Below, one piece after another: positions 1-12,266 of a DNA stretch of 64,000 nt; within the stretch, counting starts at the first letter, position 1, and the number at the start of each line of letters is the position of its first letter. Origin of the DNA: Channa striata (lineage: Eukaryota; Chordata; Actinopteri; Anabantiformes; Channidae); assembly GCA_033026295.1 (NCBI GenBank), contig CM065180.1, forward strand, positions 22,237,023 through 22,301,022, given 5' to 3'. The notes under the pieces are model-generated. The model was not told the origin of the DNA, searched no databases, and saw only the letters and a program-made list of their open reading frames with translations. Position numbers and translations under genes: made by a program.

Positions 1-239
1 ACATGAAGATGATGCAAGATGCTCGCAAAGAGCGAAAAGAGAAGCGGACAATCCTCACACTCCTCAGAGACCCTGTGGCGGCCTGGATTTCGTCTCTCGT
101 TACACCGTACGCCAGTTTTCGCTCTGTGTATTCTGCTGTGATGAGCCTACGGCGTCATTAATAATGGAGGAACAGTCGAAGCTGAGTCCCTATAGTGACG
201 AGTATTTCGCCATCGTGGAGATTTGTCTCTCCGACTCAC

Positions 240-3200
240 CCACGGTGATCCTGGTGTGCATGCTGAGTCTCTCCACCAGCACGTTGTTGAGGATGACGGC
301 CAACAGGGCCACCAGGATGTACGTCAGGCTCATGTCAAACACTATGGACGTTCCTGAAACACACACACACACGACATCCGCCCTGACTCACGGGACGTGA
401 GCACGTGCTTTCCAGGTGTGTTTGCATGCAAGTGTGGGGTTTTATTTGCACTCGTGCATATTCGTACCCTCGAACTTGTGGTGCAGGTAGTCCACGTCAG
501 TGATGAAACTGTTGTAGGGAAGCAGGAAGCCCACTCCAGCCAAGAGCATTGCAAAGTAGATGCCATGGTAACGGTCGTCCGGGATCGGCTCCTCAAAGTC
601 TGAGGGGTCAAGGGTTAGAGAGTGAGAAACGCTCAAACAGTGCGGAGAGAACTGACTTAAAGCGTCTGAACGTAGCGCGAAGCCGAAGCTCTCGATCTTC
701 ATTAAAACTAATGAGGATGAATGAAGCTGCAGATGGAGCAGCTGACGCTGCGCTGAGCCTCCGCTCGGGTGTGTTGGTGACACTAATGCACGTTTACCCA
801 GTTTCAGATGCCGAGGGAAAATGTGGGCAGCTGACACACGCTTCGAGCAGATGCGAGGACATTCAATATAAAATGTAAAACACTGTTTGGGTGTTTTTCT
901 ACACTGAAACCTGTAAAATGAGCTTAATAGTAAATAACTGCGTGATGAATAGTTTGCACAGTAAATAATTTGCATAATTTCCATATTTCAGCAAGTGTTG
1001 GCATGACACTCCACCCATCCCCGATCCTCTCTGCTCCACCAATTCAGGTATTAGTCGACATCACGTCACAGTAAACAGAAAGCTTTGGGGGTTAGACAAA
1101 AGGATGCATGACAGGAACAGGCAACCTGGCAAGACAACATCATAAATCTTTTCCCTCGTGAAAAAAAAAAACCCTGCTGGTGCAACCACAACCTCGAGAG
1201 GGTCAGAAATGCCGAGGACATTTTTAAGGGGGAAACCAGAGGTTGGATTTTAGGACCTGGTTTAGAGGAAGGAAGGTTCCATCGCACACATACTTCAGTG
1301 ATGTGGCTCCATCACTACGGAAATGACGCTGCTCTGCTCGGATGCCACTTACTTTACTGACAGGCGCAAGCAAAGTCTTCTTTAGGAAATCTGCGCATTA
1401 ATGGATAACTGGAGATCTATAAACCAGCACCAGTGTGACTTTACAAATCCGAGGAAAAGACTGCGTTTGCATATTTCTGTCTTTGTGCATCCACGACGTT
1501 AGTCATTCATCTACCCGGAGTTTCCTGCGTCTGATCCCTGGAGTGTGTGACATGCAGGATCTTTACTAGACATTTTACTGAATATTTTTATGTTCGAACA
1601 TTCAGACTGACCACGAATGCAGCGTCACTGCTGTTTTGTTGCTGCTGTTCAGTCCAGTTTGTTGCTTCTGGGTTAAAATAAAAAAAAAACCTCCGCACAC
1701 AGGAAGCGAAGAGGTTCAGACTTACAGCAGCAGGTTTGCTCAGAACAAAGCAAACTGTGCAGTAATAGTCGCCATGGCTGCACAGACAGAAGGGGGGGAG
1801 GGGGGGGGGGGCAACTCAGCGGCTGCACAAAGTCAAACCTCATTAACAGGAAATCGAATGAAGCACTGGCCGCGCTGTGTGGCTGACGTCTCCGTGCACA
1901 AACAGAAAGAACAGATGCTGCTCAGGTTTTCCAACATTTGTGTTCAGACAATGTATGAAAATGATTTATGCAGTTAGCGAGGTTGAACTGTACGTTTAGG
2001 TCCCTCCTTAGTATTTATTCTCCCGTCATGTCAAAATCCACGAATCTCTGTACAAAGAACGTGTGTCTGGTCCAGCGGCGGTTTCTCCTAAAATTGACAA
2101 TAAACTAATAATGAAAACAGACGACGGTGAGACCGGCAGTGAAGCCTCCGTTTGGAATTCTTTCTTCTAACAGGTGGGACCTGTTTGCACTGCAGGCCCC
2201 TGGAAGCCTGATGAATCACACATCAACCCGACGGAGGCCGGAGCTGCTGCGTTCTACTAAAAGCTTTTCGTTATTGCATCTGCCGACTCAGTCATTTTGA
2301 GCTTTGAGTCCAGGGAGAAGCTTTGTCAAAAATAAGACGACGTTTGTTCCCTGTTCGCTGGGCTGGTTCCTTTCCAGGAACGTGTGTGCAGTGTAACAAA
2401 TGAAACCAGGGGAGAGTCCAATTCGTTACACCTGCTCTCAGCGGGAGACGAGCTCCAGCACCAACCTACACAAAATATAAAGAGGGACGGGGTTTTTGGG
2501 ACAATCCGGGTCCCTCGCTGTGTGTCCTCGCTCACCTCTGGAGTGATTAATGTGCCCTTTGTGTAACCCAGCAACACAGCGGTGTGTGTTTGACACACAG
2601 TGGACACGTCCCCTTCTGTGTCCACCATCACCTTACGTCAACATGAAGTGAAGACTGACTGGTTTTAATTTAAGGGTTTGGCCAAACATTCCGGAGCAAA
2701 CTGGCCCAATACTATTGAGTCCCTAAAATTAAGGCTCATACATGTTTCATCAAATACTTTTGTTAAAAACTTTCAAATTCACTGCAAAATTTTGAAAATC
2801 ATGAGCTTTTAGGATAATTATTGGCCTGACTGTTCAAATGTTTGAAATTGTAAAAATTGTAAACAATAATGAACCAATTACCCTAAAAATGTTTTGGCCC
2901 TGTTGTCTGTCTAGTTCGATTAGGAGGTGCACTCTTTCACTATGATAAATTGTGGCTGAAATATTATCTCTCTTCCACTGTCTTTCCTTGTCTATCTATT
3001 TATAACTCCACAGACAGGAGGGAGGCGTCCTCACCGGGCTCGGACAGAGCCAGCACTCCTCGCTCCGGGGCGTCTTTACTGATCTCCTCCTCCTCCAGCT
3101 GGTAGGAGTCGAAGCTGTAGCTCTGCACCACTCCGCCCTCTCTGCCCGCATCCCTCCATCCAGCTCGTCCTCCATCCCTCCACGCGTCCCTCTCCTCGGG

Positions 3201-3248
3201 CGTCTGGGCCGGCGTGGGCCTGCGGCGCTCCGCTCCTACTGAGCCCAT
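240..3248 (-). CDS. slc29a4: Equilibrative nucleoside transporter 4 / plasma membrane monoamine transporter, 5' part only
   Basis: Encodes the N-terminal part of a multi-pass plasma-membrane transporter that in mammals carries monoamines, organic cations and adenosine. Three coding exons are visible on the minus strand: 3035-3248, 468-599 and 240-353. All junctions are GT-AG and phase 1 is kept throughout. They encode about 153 residues. The protein starts MGSVG, as in human SLC29A4, followed by a divergent acidic cytosolic tail containing SFDSYQLEE. Next comes the ENT signature PDDRYHGIYFAMLLAGVGF, leading into LLPYNSFITDVDY (first membrane helix), and then MSLTYILVALLAVILNN (second helix). 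The remaining helices lie beyond the left edge. I chose the start at 3248 for its match to the human N-terminus; an in-frame ATG at 3287 would add 13 residues. The exon's 5'UTR probably runs to a splice acceptor near 3369, so an upstream non-coding exon is expected. Assignment to SLC29A4 rather than ENT1-3 rests on the ITDVDYLHHK stretch. Confidence 0.93.
1791..1811. repeat. Poly-G tract in slc29a4 intron
   Basis: G-run of about 20 bases with one interruption, inside the long intron between the first two visible slc29a4 coding exons (600-3034). Apart from this, the intron shows only a short poly-A and unrecognised sequence. Confidence 0.8.
2672..2907. mobile_element. Possible small non-autonomous DNA element
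   Basis: The left end reads GGCCAAACATTCC and the right end AATGTTTTGGCC, an imperfect inverted pair flanking about 220 AT-rich bases. It resembles the ends of the element at about 6803-6946 but is more degraded. It lies in the slc29a4 intron or flank just left of the first coding exon. Confidence 0.3.
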
Positions 3249-3369
3249 CTCGAGTGCAACAAACACGGGCTGGGCGCTCCTCTTCACTCTGTGGGCTGCA
3301 CTCTGTTGTGAGCGCGCATGTTAAACACAGTCCCGGAAAGAGGCAGGAGACCTTCAGGTGATGGAGGAG
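3249..3369 (-). other. slc29a4: slc29a4 5'UTR part of first coding exon
   Basis: On the minus strand, a pyrimidine-rich tract followed by CTGCAG ends at 3370, giving a good splice acceptor upstream of the chosen ATG. The segment down to 3249 would be 5'UTR, spliced to a non-coding exon farther right. This is inferred from sequence only. Confidence 0.5.
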
Positions 3370-4855
3370 CTGCAGGGGAGACAGAAGCAGACACAGAATG
3401 ACAATGTAAAAGAAAAGGGATAAAAATGTGTGAGTGTCTCCGTGAAAGTGAGTCAAGGTTAGGAGCCACAAAGAAACCGAGTTGGCTGCGTGTTTGTGTG
3501 TTGGTGTGTGTGAGTGAGGGGCATATTAAATGGGAGGAACAGGAAGATGCATGACAGGGTGACAGACAAGGTGAAAACGCAGCTTCCTACTCAATGAACA
3601 GCCACTGCAACGAGCCCTGGTGCAGTCGGGTCCAACAGTCCAGCAGGTCCGTTTCTCTTCAAACCATTTCAACGAGGCGTTGATGCGACAGCACGTAAAA
3701 TAGCATGAAAAAACTTATAACTGGTGTTAAACATACTGACAATGAATTTCCTCCCATGTGCAGCCCAGTGATGTCACAGCTGTTACTGGAACGTTAACAG
3801 CCTCTGGGGACCTGCCAACGCAAACACACGTCCACGTCCTTATTAACACCGTGGATTCTGTTGGGGCGGATCCAGGATTTCTTTATACAGGTGGCCACAC
3901 TGGGGCTCACACTGCAAAAAATGTAAATGTTTGAAAAACGATTTAAAATGTTTTAGCCTTTTGAGAAATGATACGCTGTATGTTAACAATAATGTTTTAT
4001 TACATAATAGGGTGTTTTAAATGTTTTTTCTATGTAAGAAAAGCTAAAAATGTAACTTGCCTACTTTCTGTGATCCACCAGTCATAAACATATAATAATA
4101 ATAATAATAATAATAAGCATTTGGGGGGAGGTTTAAATCTATACAAAGTGGCCACGCCCGATTTGGCCCCTCCCCATCTGGCCCCGCCCCTGCATTTAGG
4201 ACCAATAACCTGTCTCCGCGTGAACTGTCTACAGCGCATGCGCCAGGAAAGTTAAAAACGTGACATTTAATTTCAGCAATAAGGAGAAAACTCGCTCCTT
4301 CAGAGTGTGTGTGTGTGTGTGTGTGAGTTGATTTCCTCTTTATTGTCGTAGTAATTATGAGAAAAATATGGAACATATACATCCAGTTGGATTTACTGGT
4401 GCAGTTTGTATAAAGTTTTATATAAAGACAGGTGAGATCAGGTGTGTGTCCAGCGTGTTACTCTGTCTGTGTTTTTATGATTGAAACTAAATCATAAAAC
4501 CTGTCCCTCCTCAGAACCCTGGTCTTGGACTCTGCTGGCTCCCCAACACCGGACCATGAGTCACAGTAAGTGAGTGTCCGACCCGGTTTATCTTTTTCCA
4601 CATGACTGTCTGTCTGAAATGTGCTGTGTCCAGCCAGTGTAGTTCATTTAATTTAAAATATTCCAAAATTATTCTCCATCCCTGGAGCCTAAAGGGTTAA
4701 TGAGTTCAGCCCTGCTATTAAAATATGTAACACACACACACACACACACACACGGTTTACACGCAAACAGTCTTTCATCAAAGCAGCTGATGGCCGGTTT
4801 TTTCGTCTCCAGTAACAGGAAGCTGCTGAGGATCCGTGTGAACAGGTGTTGACGT

Positions 4856-4889
<34 letters not shown>
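3370..4889. other. Probable slc29a4 upstream intron with simple repeats
   Basis: If slc29a4 has a first non-coding exon in the GC-rich block, this is its intron. It holds a (TAA)n run (about 4093-4116), a (GT)n run (about 4305-4325) and two (CA)n runs (about 4730-4755 and 4857-4888). One plus-strand exon-like segment at 4515-4565 is listed separately. I see no other gene. Confidence 0.45.
4515..4565 (+). other. Orphan exon-like segment with splice sites and an ATG
   Basis: A pyrimidine tract plus CAG (ending at 4514) precedes 51 bases that end at GTAAGTGAG, a near-consensus donor. An ATG at 4556 would start M-S-H and leave phase 1. No partner exon is recognisable downstream, so this may be a chance match or part of a non-coding transcript. 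Confidence 0.2.
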
Positions 4890-4890
<1 letters not shown>

Positions 4891-5492
4891 GAGTTCACCT
4901 GTCACCTCCATCCACCGACTCCATCTCAGCCGAGCTGCTGCTTCGAAGCCCCGCATCCGATGATGGATGGAGCTTGTCACCTCGGTGGTTCGGGCTCATC
5001 CCCGGGCGCTTAACAACGAGCGTTCGCTGGCGGCTCGGAGCCACGTTCGGCCCCGGTTCCGTGTCCGGGCTGGAGGCGGCGCTCTCGGCCTCCCTGCTCC
5101 AGCCGGATCCGGGCACCGACTCGCAGCGGCTCCTATTGTTTGTTTACACGGGGACGGAACGAGCGTCGAGACCCGGACGAAGCCGCCGGAGCGTCGGACG
5201 ACGGAACCGCGCCGATACTTCGTCCCGATGAACGTCACGTGCGCTGCCTGTTACAGGCGCGTGTGGAGATAATCATTAAAAAATGGGATTGATGTGAAGC
5301 AGGACACACAGAGAATCACCTTCCCCCCAGATCAGTAAACGCATCTGAATCCAGTCCAACGAGCTTTAAGCGGCTCGGTTCGGATCCATCTGCGCGTTTT
5401 TCTCTGCGCCTTTTTGCGCGGATGAAACAAAAACACACGGACAACAGGTTATTATCGGCCCCTTTACCTGCTGTGTCGTCCCCCTTTGTCGC

Positions 5493-5496
5493 TCCC

Positions 5497-5538
<42 letters not shown>
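5493..5538. repeat. (CT)n microsatellite
   Basis: Nearly pure CT dinucleotide repeat inside the GC-rich block. Read on the minus strand, the direction of slc29a4, it is a (GA)n GAGA-type tract. Confidence 0.9.
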
Positions 5539-5540
<2 letters not shown>

Positions 5541-5687
5541 CTTGGGGCTTTCACACACGCGGGGTCCTGGAGGTGGTCTCTGGTCGGCCGGACCTGGTCC
5601 CTCCTCAGCCCGTCTCCATCAGACTGAAGGAAAAGCCCCGGTCGCTTCCTGCGTGCGCTCCAAACCGCACCATCCAGCAACAGAGCG

Positions 5688-5818
5688 AAGGAGGGAAGCG
5701 TGGATGGATGGATGGAGGGGGAGAGCGAGGGGGGGAGGAGGAGGGAGGAGGAGGAGGGAGGAGGATGAGGAGGAGGGAGGAGGATGAGGATGAGGGGGGA
5801 GGAGGAGGGGGGGGGGTG
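5688..5818. repeat. Polypurine tract, GGA/GGAT-rich
   Basis: About 130 bases made almost entirely of G and A, with GGAT and GAGGAG sub-repeats and ending in a G run. It is low-complexity DNA with mirror-like symmetry. Confidence 0.85.
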
Positions 5819-6166
5819 CTGCCTCTGGCTGTTCATCTCTTACAGTCCGTCTCTCCAGCTGAGAGGAGGATGAAAGCTTCCAAATGCTTGTTAAACAACT
5901 TTGTTCTTCATGCAGGACGCAGCCAGCACATGGCCTCTAAATTATTAAGTGTTTGATTAATTCAGGGGGATTAAAATGAGGCAAATGCTACGGTATAATT
6001 CAGACAGTAAAATCGCACAAATGCAACAGGACAGAAAATATGAAAACCACGACTTATTGTTATTATTGTTATTATTACGGTCTCTGCCTCTTCAGACGAT
6101 TTGTCTTTATGTGGGTGATGTGTGAACACTTAAAGAAAACTGAGCAGGAGACAGAGGAAAGATGTA

Positions 6167-6200
<34 letters not shown>
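6167..6200. repeat. (CA)n microsatellite
   Basis: Uninterrupted CA dinucleotide run in the gene-poor interval. Confidence 0.95.
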
Positions 6201-6201
<1 letters not shown>

Positions 6202-6802
6202 GTGCTGGCACTGGGGCCTCGGTTTGACTGACAGTTTTATCAGTTCACTTCAATATGCTAATGCATTATTATTGGCAGGGGCTGCAGCATATTGCAGGCC
6301 CCCACGGTGGCCACACAGGAGCAGAGCCAGATGGGAATCAGCTAACTCATGTGTGGCTGTGGTTTTAGGTGCACTGTCAGAACCAGGATGTGCCGCTGCT
6401 GCAGTGCAGGTTTGATTCCCGCTTTAAGTGTCTGTGCAAAATGCAGCATCACAGATCAACTGCGGCGAATGATGTTCGTGCACGAGGAAACGTGTTGATG
6501 CCGTCAGAACAACGGGCCGGGGCTGTGGTTAACCTTCAGTCACTGCTGCATGTGCAAAGAAAGTGGGATCTTCTAAGGAGGGGACAGGAGCCCCTTTGGA
6601 TTTCCACTTCCTGCATGAAGAAAACGTCTTCAGGAAAGAGACACACAAACACTCAGTGGATCTGTTTGCTGGATCCACTGCCATAGTCCCAACTAGCCCC
6701 TGAAGGAACGTGCAGGTAAACCCTCTAGTAAAATCAATTATAATCAAAAGGCTTTGACAGTTTTCCCCTTAAGGAGTCATCGATCTTTCAGTACGTTAAG
6801 TT

Positions 6803-6946
6803 CACCGATCAGCCGTAACATTATAACTGTACAACTGAATTCAAATCTCTGCCATGAATTCTACTTTTACAAGGTTACAGTTTGTCCGTTTTCAGGCTTA
6901 AGCTGTCATGCATTGAAAGAAGAGGTGGTTCTAATGTTTTGGCCCC
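6803..6946. mobile_element. MITE-like DNA repeat with imperfect inverted ends (copy 1)
   Basis: Starts ACCGATCAGCCGTAACATTAT and ends GGTTCTAATGTTTTGGCC; these are imperfect inverted repeats of each other. The interior (CCATGAATTCTACTTTTACAA) recurs in a second copy at about 53601-53727, so it is a dispersed family. The end motif resembles a common fish non-autonomous DNA transposon, from memory. Confidence 0.55.
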
Positions 6947-8880
6947 ATATTTAAAAGGGATGAGTTGGTATTTTAGTAGCTCAGTTTTAAACGCAGGACT
7001 TTCAGTCATTTTATATACATCATGTTTTATTGATTTTTTTTTTTAAATTGCTGCTCCCACGTCAAATTATTGAAGTTGTTTCCTTCATTTGTGTGTTTTT
7101 GTCTTTTCCTGATGTGGCCACGCTCTCCGTTGAAGATGGGACATGTCGATGTGAGCTCGTTGGTAGGTGTCTTTCAGTTTTGGACAGGCCTCCCCTTTGT
7201 CTTCAGGCCAAGCTACAACCTCCTGCTCCTTGTACTGCGCAGACACACGCGCGTCATCTCGCTGCTACACGTCCTGCTTCTCTTTGCATTTGGACAGTTT
7301 CATTCTGAGATTCCCACCTTTGCACAAGTGTTGCCTGGTGCTTGAGCTGCAAAGAAAAAAAACTGCTGCTGCCAAGTTCGGCCAAAATGAACTCGTGTGA
7401 AACTTCGACACATCTATTTCCAGACTCATATTCAGGGACGTGGATGTGCAGTGCACGACGGGACGACACAGAACTGCAGCAGAGCCACGAGACACTGGAA
7501 CGCAGCTAATCTGCGATTGATCAGCCGCAATGTTCCTTATGAGAGGAAACAAACGCCTCCTGTGGTTCTGCAGATCTTTTGATCCACAAACATGTTCTCG
7601 GGAGGAATATAATCCTCTGGATCACGGGGCCGTTGTTTTCCCGTTGTCTGTTCCATATAATTGAGATTCCATCACCCTGCCTGTCTCCCCCCCTGCATTT
7701 GGCTGCGTGCCCACCCCTCGTCCTGTGTCTTTTTCTTGCTCTGCTCAGCATGTGGGAAGGCTCGCAGCTCTGGATTTGTGTTGTGCCTTGAATAATAATG
7801 GTTTGTCGTGTGGCTTTAGCTCACAGCAATCTGTCCACAAAGTGTTGACTTGTTGGTGCTTGTGTGTGTTGGTCCTATGAATATTTTCCTTTGGAGCTCG
7901 CTGCCATGAATGTGTAAAAAGGTCAGACCACGTTACGCCGGCTTCACTCACATGGAATTGTTTTTCTGTCTGACCAATACCCCGAAGTGTCTGTGTGTGT
8001 CTGAGGACGCTGATTCGCAGTCTGTGTCCACTCTTTATTTTCTACATTTGTGCGCACCCGTCCCTCCCTCCGGCCGGGAGAAGATGCTGAGCCTCCACTG
8101 TGTCTATATTTAGCTGCTGGTTCAATCAATGACGGCAGAGCCGCGGCACCGTGACTGTGCAGGCTGATATCACCTCTGGAGAGAGCGATAAAGAAAAGAC
8201 AGAGACACACGTAGCAGAGGAAGGCAGGGACATAGGCAAATTAAAGAAGTGACGAGAAGAAAATGGGAGCAAAGCCGCTGGAAAAAAAATCAAAGACAGA
8301 CACACGGGGCCTTAATCCCATCACACGGTTTGAGCAGGAGGAAGGAAAAGCAGGAGGTAATGATGAGCGAGGCAGGTGAAGGAAGACAGGGATGAAAGGA
8401 AAGAGACAGGTGTAAATGCAGAGGCAGATGGAGGGAGGAGGGGACGGAGGCGGAAGAGGAGGTGGAGAGTTCACCCGAGATCCAGAGATCGAAAGACACA
8501 GAGACAGAGAGGGACGGAGAACCAGAAGAAAGAGGAGTTACTGCAGGAAGAGTTGATTTGGAGTGAAAGGAAAGACAAAGTCCGTGTGTCTCCAACCTCA
8601 CTGATTGTCGTTTGTCCCTCTGCTACCAACCAAACGAAAAATCGTCTGTAAGGAAACAAATCAGAGCTTCGTCATCTAAGAGACAGTAACTGTGTCTCAC
8701 TTCCGGGGCTGCGCCCTTCAAAGCGCAATGACGTTTACCACATGGACCGGGAAGGTCAAACCAAAAGGTCACAAGAAATTGTCCCACGGGCAAAGACAAG
8801 GGAAGGGAAACCCACTCTCCCTTTTTCAGTTTTGTGTGGTCTAATGTCTGATCTATCTTCTTATTTCAGTAACTAGACGG

Positions 8881-9070
8881 AGTCATTTACCGTCTCCTTG
8901 TGGAGCACTTGTCCACCTATTCACAGGGTTGTCGGTTCCATTCCCAGCTCCTCCTGTGGTTGTTGAGGCTCCTCGAGCAAGAAGCCGAACCCCAAAGTGA
9001 TTGGGAGAGTAAACGGATAAATGTGAGGTACCGTGGGGTTCTTGGGTCCACACGACAGGACTTTGGATGC
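8881..9070 (+). mobile_element. tRNA-derived SINE-like fragment
   Basis: Contains GGTTCCATTCC, close to the RNA polymerase III B box, followed by a GAGCAAGAAGCCGAACCCC tract. That tract matches a second fragment at 10035-10125 (GGGCAAGACGCTGAACC). It is degenerate, and the A box is not clear. Confidence 0.4.
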
Positions 9071-10034
9071 AGTCTTTGGAGGATCTGGCCTCGGAATTAA
9101 GATGGAACCAGCTGATAAACACACAGTTACGAATGTGAGTGTTGTTTTTCACAAACCACCTTCACAATCCATTGGATGCATGTCAGTCCGAGTCCATTTC
9201 TAAAGGCTTATCAGTAATAAGTCAAACCTAGTTCCATCAGAGATCGTCACGTGTCTCTGATGACATGACTCACATCCGGTTTCTGTTGCTCAGTGTCACA
9301 GTTAGTTGGGATCAATAAAAGCATGTACAGCTCGACAGAAACACCCAAACTGAACGTTCCCATAAAACAGGCTGAACCTGGTGAATTGTCTGCATCGTGC
9401 TTTTACTGCAGAAACCTCCGGTGTTTTTATCTCACGCACAAAAGCAGGAACCTGAATATTTCTTTGGCTGTGAGTCTCACACACACACACACACACATTC
9501 ATGGAGTTGTGTTCTTTCTATTTCTGGATGCCACACAAAAGTGAAAACACGCTCGCTCTCACATGCACAAACTATCTCCATCATCTTTGTCTCTCTTGGG
9601 ACCCGTGTGCAGAAAAATGGCAACACAGTCAGACAGACACACACAAACACACACACACAATCTTCAAAGCTGTGGAAACTGGAAAGCGCCTCGAGCTCTT
9701 GGAAAGCACTTGTTCTAAATCCACACTATTGTTATGTTTGGCTGCGCTGGAATTACACACAGACACACAAACCCACTGCTGCAGAGTGTGTGTCTGTGTC
9801 ACTCTCTATGACACACAATACGTCACATTCAGGGCTAAAGTCGTGTTTTTAATGAGTCAACATAACCATGTATGAATTAATGGAACGAGAACACGTCAGT
9901 GCGGCTTTGTGTGATGCCCAAAGTTCATCTGTTAAACAACGAGCAGCATTTCTGTAACACAGATGAAACAGTAATAATGAACAACAATAACGACGAATAA
10001 AAATAATGGATCCATCAGTCTCTTGATGATACAT

Positions 10035-10125
10035 TAGTAGAGCAGTTGTCTTTGAACCACAGGGTCCAAGCGTCCCCGGGCAAGACGCTGAACCAAAAAG
10101 TTGTCCCCAGTGTTTGCTGTCATTG
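10035..10125 (+). mobile_element. SINE fragment
   Basis: Carries GTAGAGC (A-box-like) and GGGCAAGACGCTGAACC, in the same order as the better-preserved SINE tract near 8990. It is short and truncated. Confidence 0.4.
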
Positions 10126-12235
10126 GTCAAACTAGTCGTCAGACACAAATATTTCCATGTCGCTGCATGACACACAGGTATTTGTGCTATATTTAAAGTC
10201 CCTCTTCCTACATTGTACCATGTAGAAGACTTGCAGAGACTGTCCTTCTATAGTGTGAAGGTTCTTTGTAGTAGAAGCCGAAATGCAGAGAAGCGACTGT
10301 AAAAATGAGACAGAGGGACGTTTGTGGACATCCTGACGCTGGCTGTCTCTTGGTGTGTCTCTTCACTCTCACCTTGCATGTCGTTAACTTTGTCTTTTCG
10401 CTCAGATTGTCCTCCTCCATGTGCAGCCACTGGCCCTCCCAACATGCCCACTGGTTTCTCTTCTGAACCTTCTCAATAAAGGCGTGTGCTCTCCGTCCTC
10501 GTCAGAACTTTGTTGAACGTGCTGTACACTCGCACACAGAGGCGTCCTTAACAAATCCCTGCACTGAGACTCGTGAGCTCAGCAGAGATCCGGAGTTCGA
10601 TATCTCCTCTCCGTCTCCCTCTGTGTGTCTCATTATCATCGTCTGCATCTTACAGCTGATGCTTATTAACGGTTGCTATGTAACAGCCAGCCTGTTTACC
10701 ATTTAAGCCGCACAGCCCTGCTGGTGTGTGTGTGTGTGGATTGAAATTTAATTTTTCTCTTTCTTCAGCTGCAGTCTTCTGGAGTACAGCAACAGGGCCG
10801 ACCTGTGTCTGATGGTCTCATCTGCTGCAGTGGCTTCAGAGCGACTCCCCCCCGCCCCCCCCACCCCACGCAGACTGTTGCATGTCTTCATTTTGTCCTG
10901 CAGCCGTCACTTATGGAACCACCGTTAGAAAAATGAGGCCTCGGCCGTGGCAGCATCTCTGCTGCCGTTTACTGCAGGACCCCCCAGATTTAAAAAGAGG
11001 CAAAATCCCTGTGAAAGTTTGTCTCGTTGTAAGTATTTGTGTGTGAGTTTTTGGGGGTTTGTTATGAGTATTTGAAATCTTATTGTGTCTATTTTTGTGT
11101 GTTTTCCATCTGTCTGGGGACTTTTAAATAGGCTTTGCTCCTTTTGTCTGTCTTTCTAGGTTTGTTTGGCCCAATTTCTTCATCTACCCAGTTATTTGTT
11201 GGAGGTTCTTTGGATTCATTGCGATTACTGTGTTTTTCACAATGTCTCTTTTTGCCGGGCAACACTGTTTATCTACAGTTAACTTAACGTGTGACTACAG
11301 GTTAGTTTTGACACTTGATTTATCGAAAATCCAGAATTTTGTAACAAAGCAGTTTATCTTTTGGAGATAGTGATTGTAACATTTCTATGACATTTAAGAA
11401 TAAGCTTCCGTTCACAATTAGCTTTCTAAGTGTATTTTTTTTGTCTTACTAATTATTGTTATGGAAATGAATACACGGGTAGATATTAAAAGAAAAGAAG
11501 ACAAGTATCATAAAAGTCATGGCATAATTATTTTCTTATTATTGTTGTGGCAGTTATTTCAAAACTGTTTTGTATAACAACATGTCATCTGTGTATCAGG
11601 AAAGAAAAAGTCTTTTTGCTGTTTGAAGTTGCAGCAGGAGATGGATGAGGCATGTTCATATTCATGGATGAATTCAAAAATATATTAAACGTTTTAAAAT
11701 GTTATGAGCTTAATCTTTTCAGCTTATAAACAAGGCTCTGTCAAAGTGTAGCTTTGATTAATCAACCTGCCATTTGCCCCCATTACGCTTCAGTGTGTGA
11801 GTGAATGTGAAAGTTTGAGCCATTAACGCCGCCAGGACCCTGGGGAGTGTTTCAACACATGTCGAATCCTCGCTCTTCCTCCTCTGTGTCTGCTGCACAC
11901 CCACAGGTTCCTCCTGTTAGCAGCTCCCTGGTGAGCTCCGATCTCTAATGAGATTATTGGAGTAACAGGAGAGTTGACAAACCCATTTTCTACATCCCAT
12001 CCCTCCGGCCCGTGCGGTATTTTCCCCATCTGTCCGCCTGTGGACGCTCAGACTGAGACCAAAGCTTATTCACATGATGTGGACGAATCCGGGACGGGAC
12101 GGGAAAACAGTAGATGAACACATCGGAGCAGGGAGAAGGAGTAATGTAAGAATTTATGATGATGCTGGTTTCATAGGTTTGTAATATTTGTCTCCACATA
12201 AGATCAACTGATTTGATCACATTTCGTGTTTGCAG

Positions 12236-12266
12236 GGAGCCACAGATCAAACGGATGAGGACACCG
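12236..12266 (+). other. Orphan exon-like segment
   Basis: A 31-base segment between TTTGCAG and GTGAGTTTG splice-like sites on the plus strand. If joined to the segment at 4515-4565 the frame soon meets a stop, so the pair does not encode a protein. It could be a lncRNA exon or chance. Confidence 0.15.

Larger units (their letters stand above)
4890..5850 (-). promoter_or_regulatory. GC-rich CpG-like block, probable slc29a4 promoter / first non-coding exon
   Basis: This kilobase is much richer in G+C and CpG than its surroundings and lies upstream of slc29a4. It contains a (CT)n run (about 5493-5538) and a long polypurine tract (about 5688-5818). On the minus strand a CAG|GTAAAG donor-like site lies near 5469, which could end a non-coding first exon. 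I recognise no protein in it. The long open frames here are low-complexity Ser/Leu/Pro or Arg/Glu runs made by the repeats, so I do not call a gene. Confidence 0.4.

Noticed and set aside
5366..5956. Long open frames on both strands around the CT and GGA repeats
   Set aside because: Their composition (Ser/Leu, Arg/Glu, Gly runs) comes from simple repeats. There are no domains, and overlapping frames on both strands are equally long.
9397..9875. Two long overlapping plus-strand frames rich in His/Thr
   Set aside because: They follow scattered CA repeats; no splice structure or domain supports a gene.
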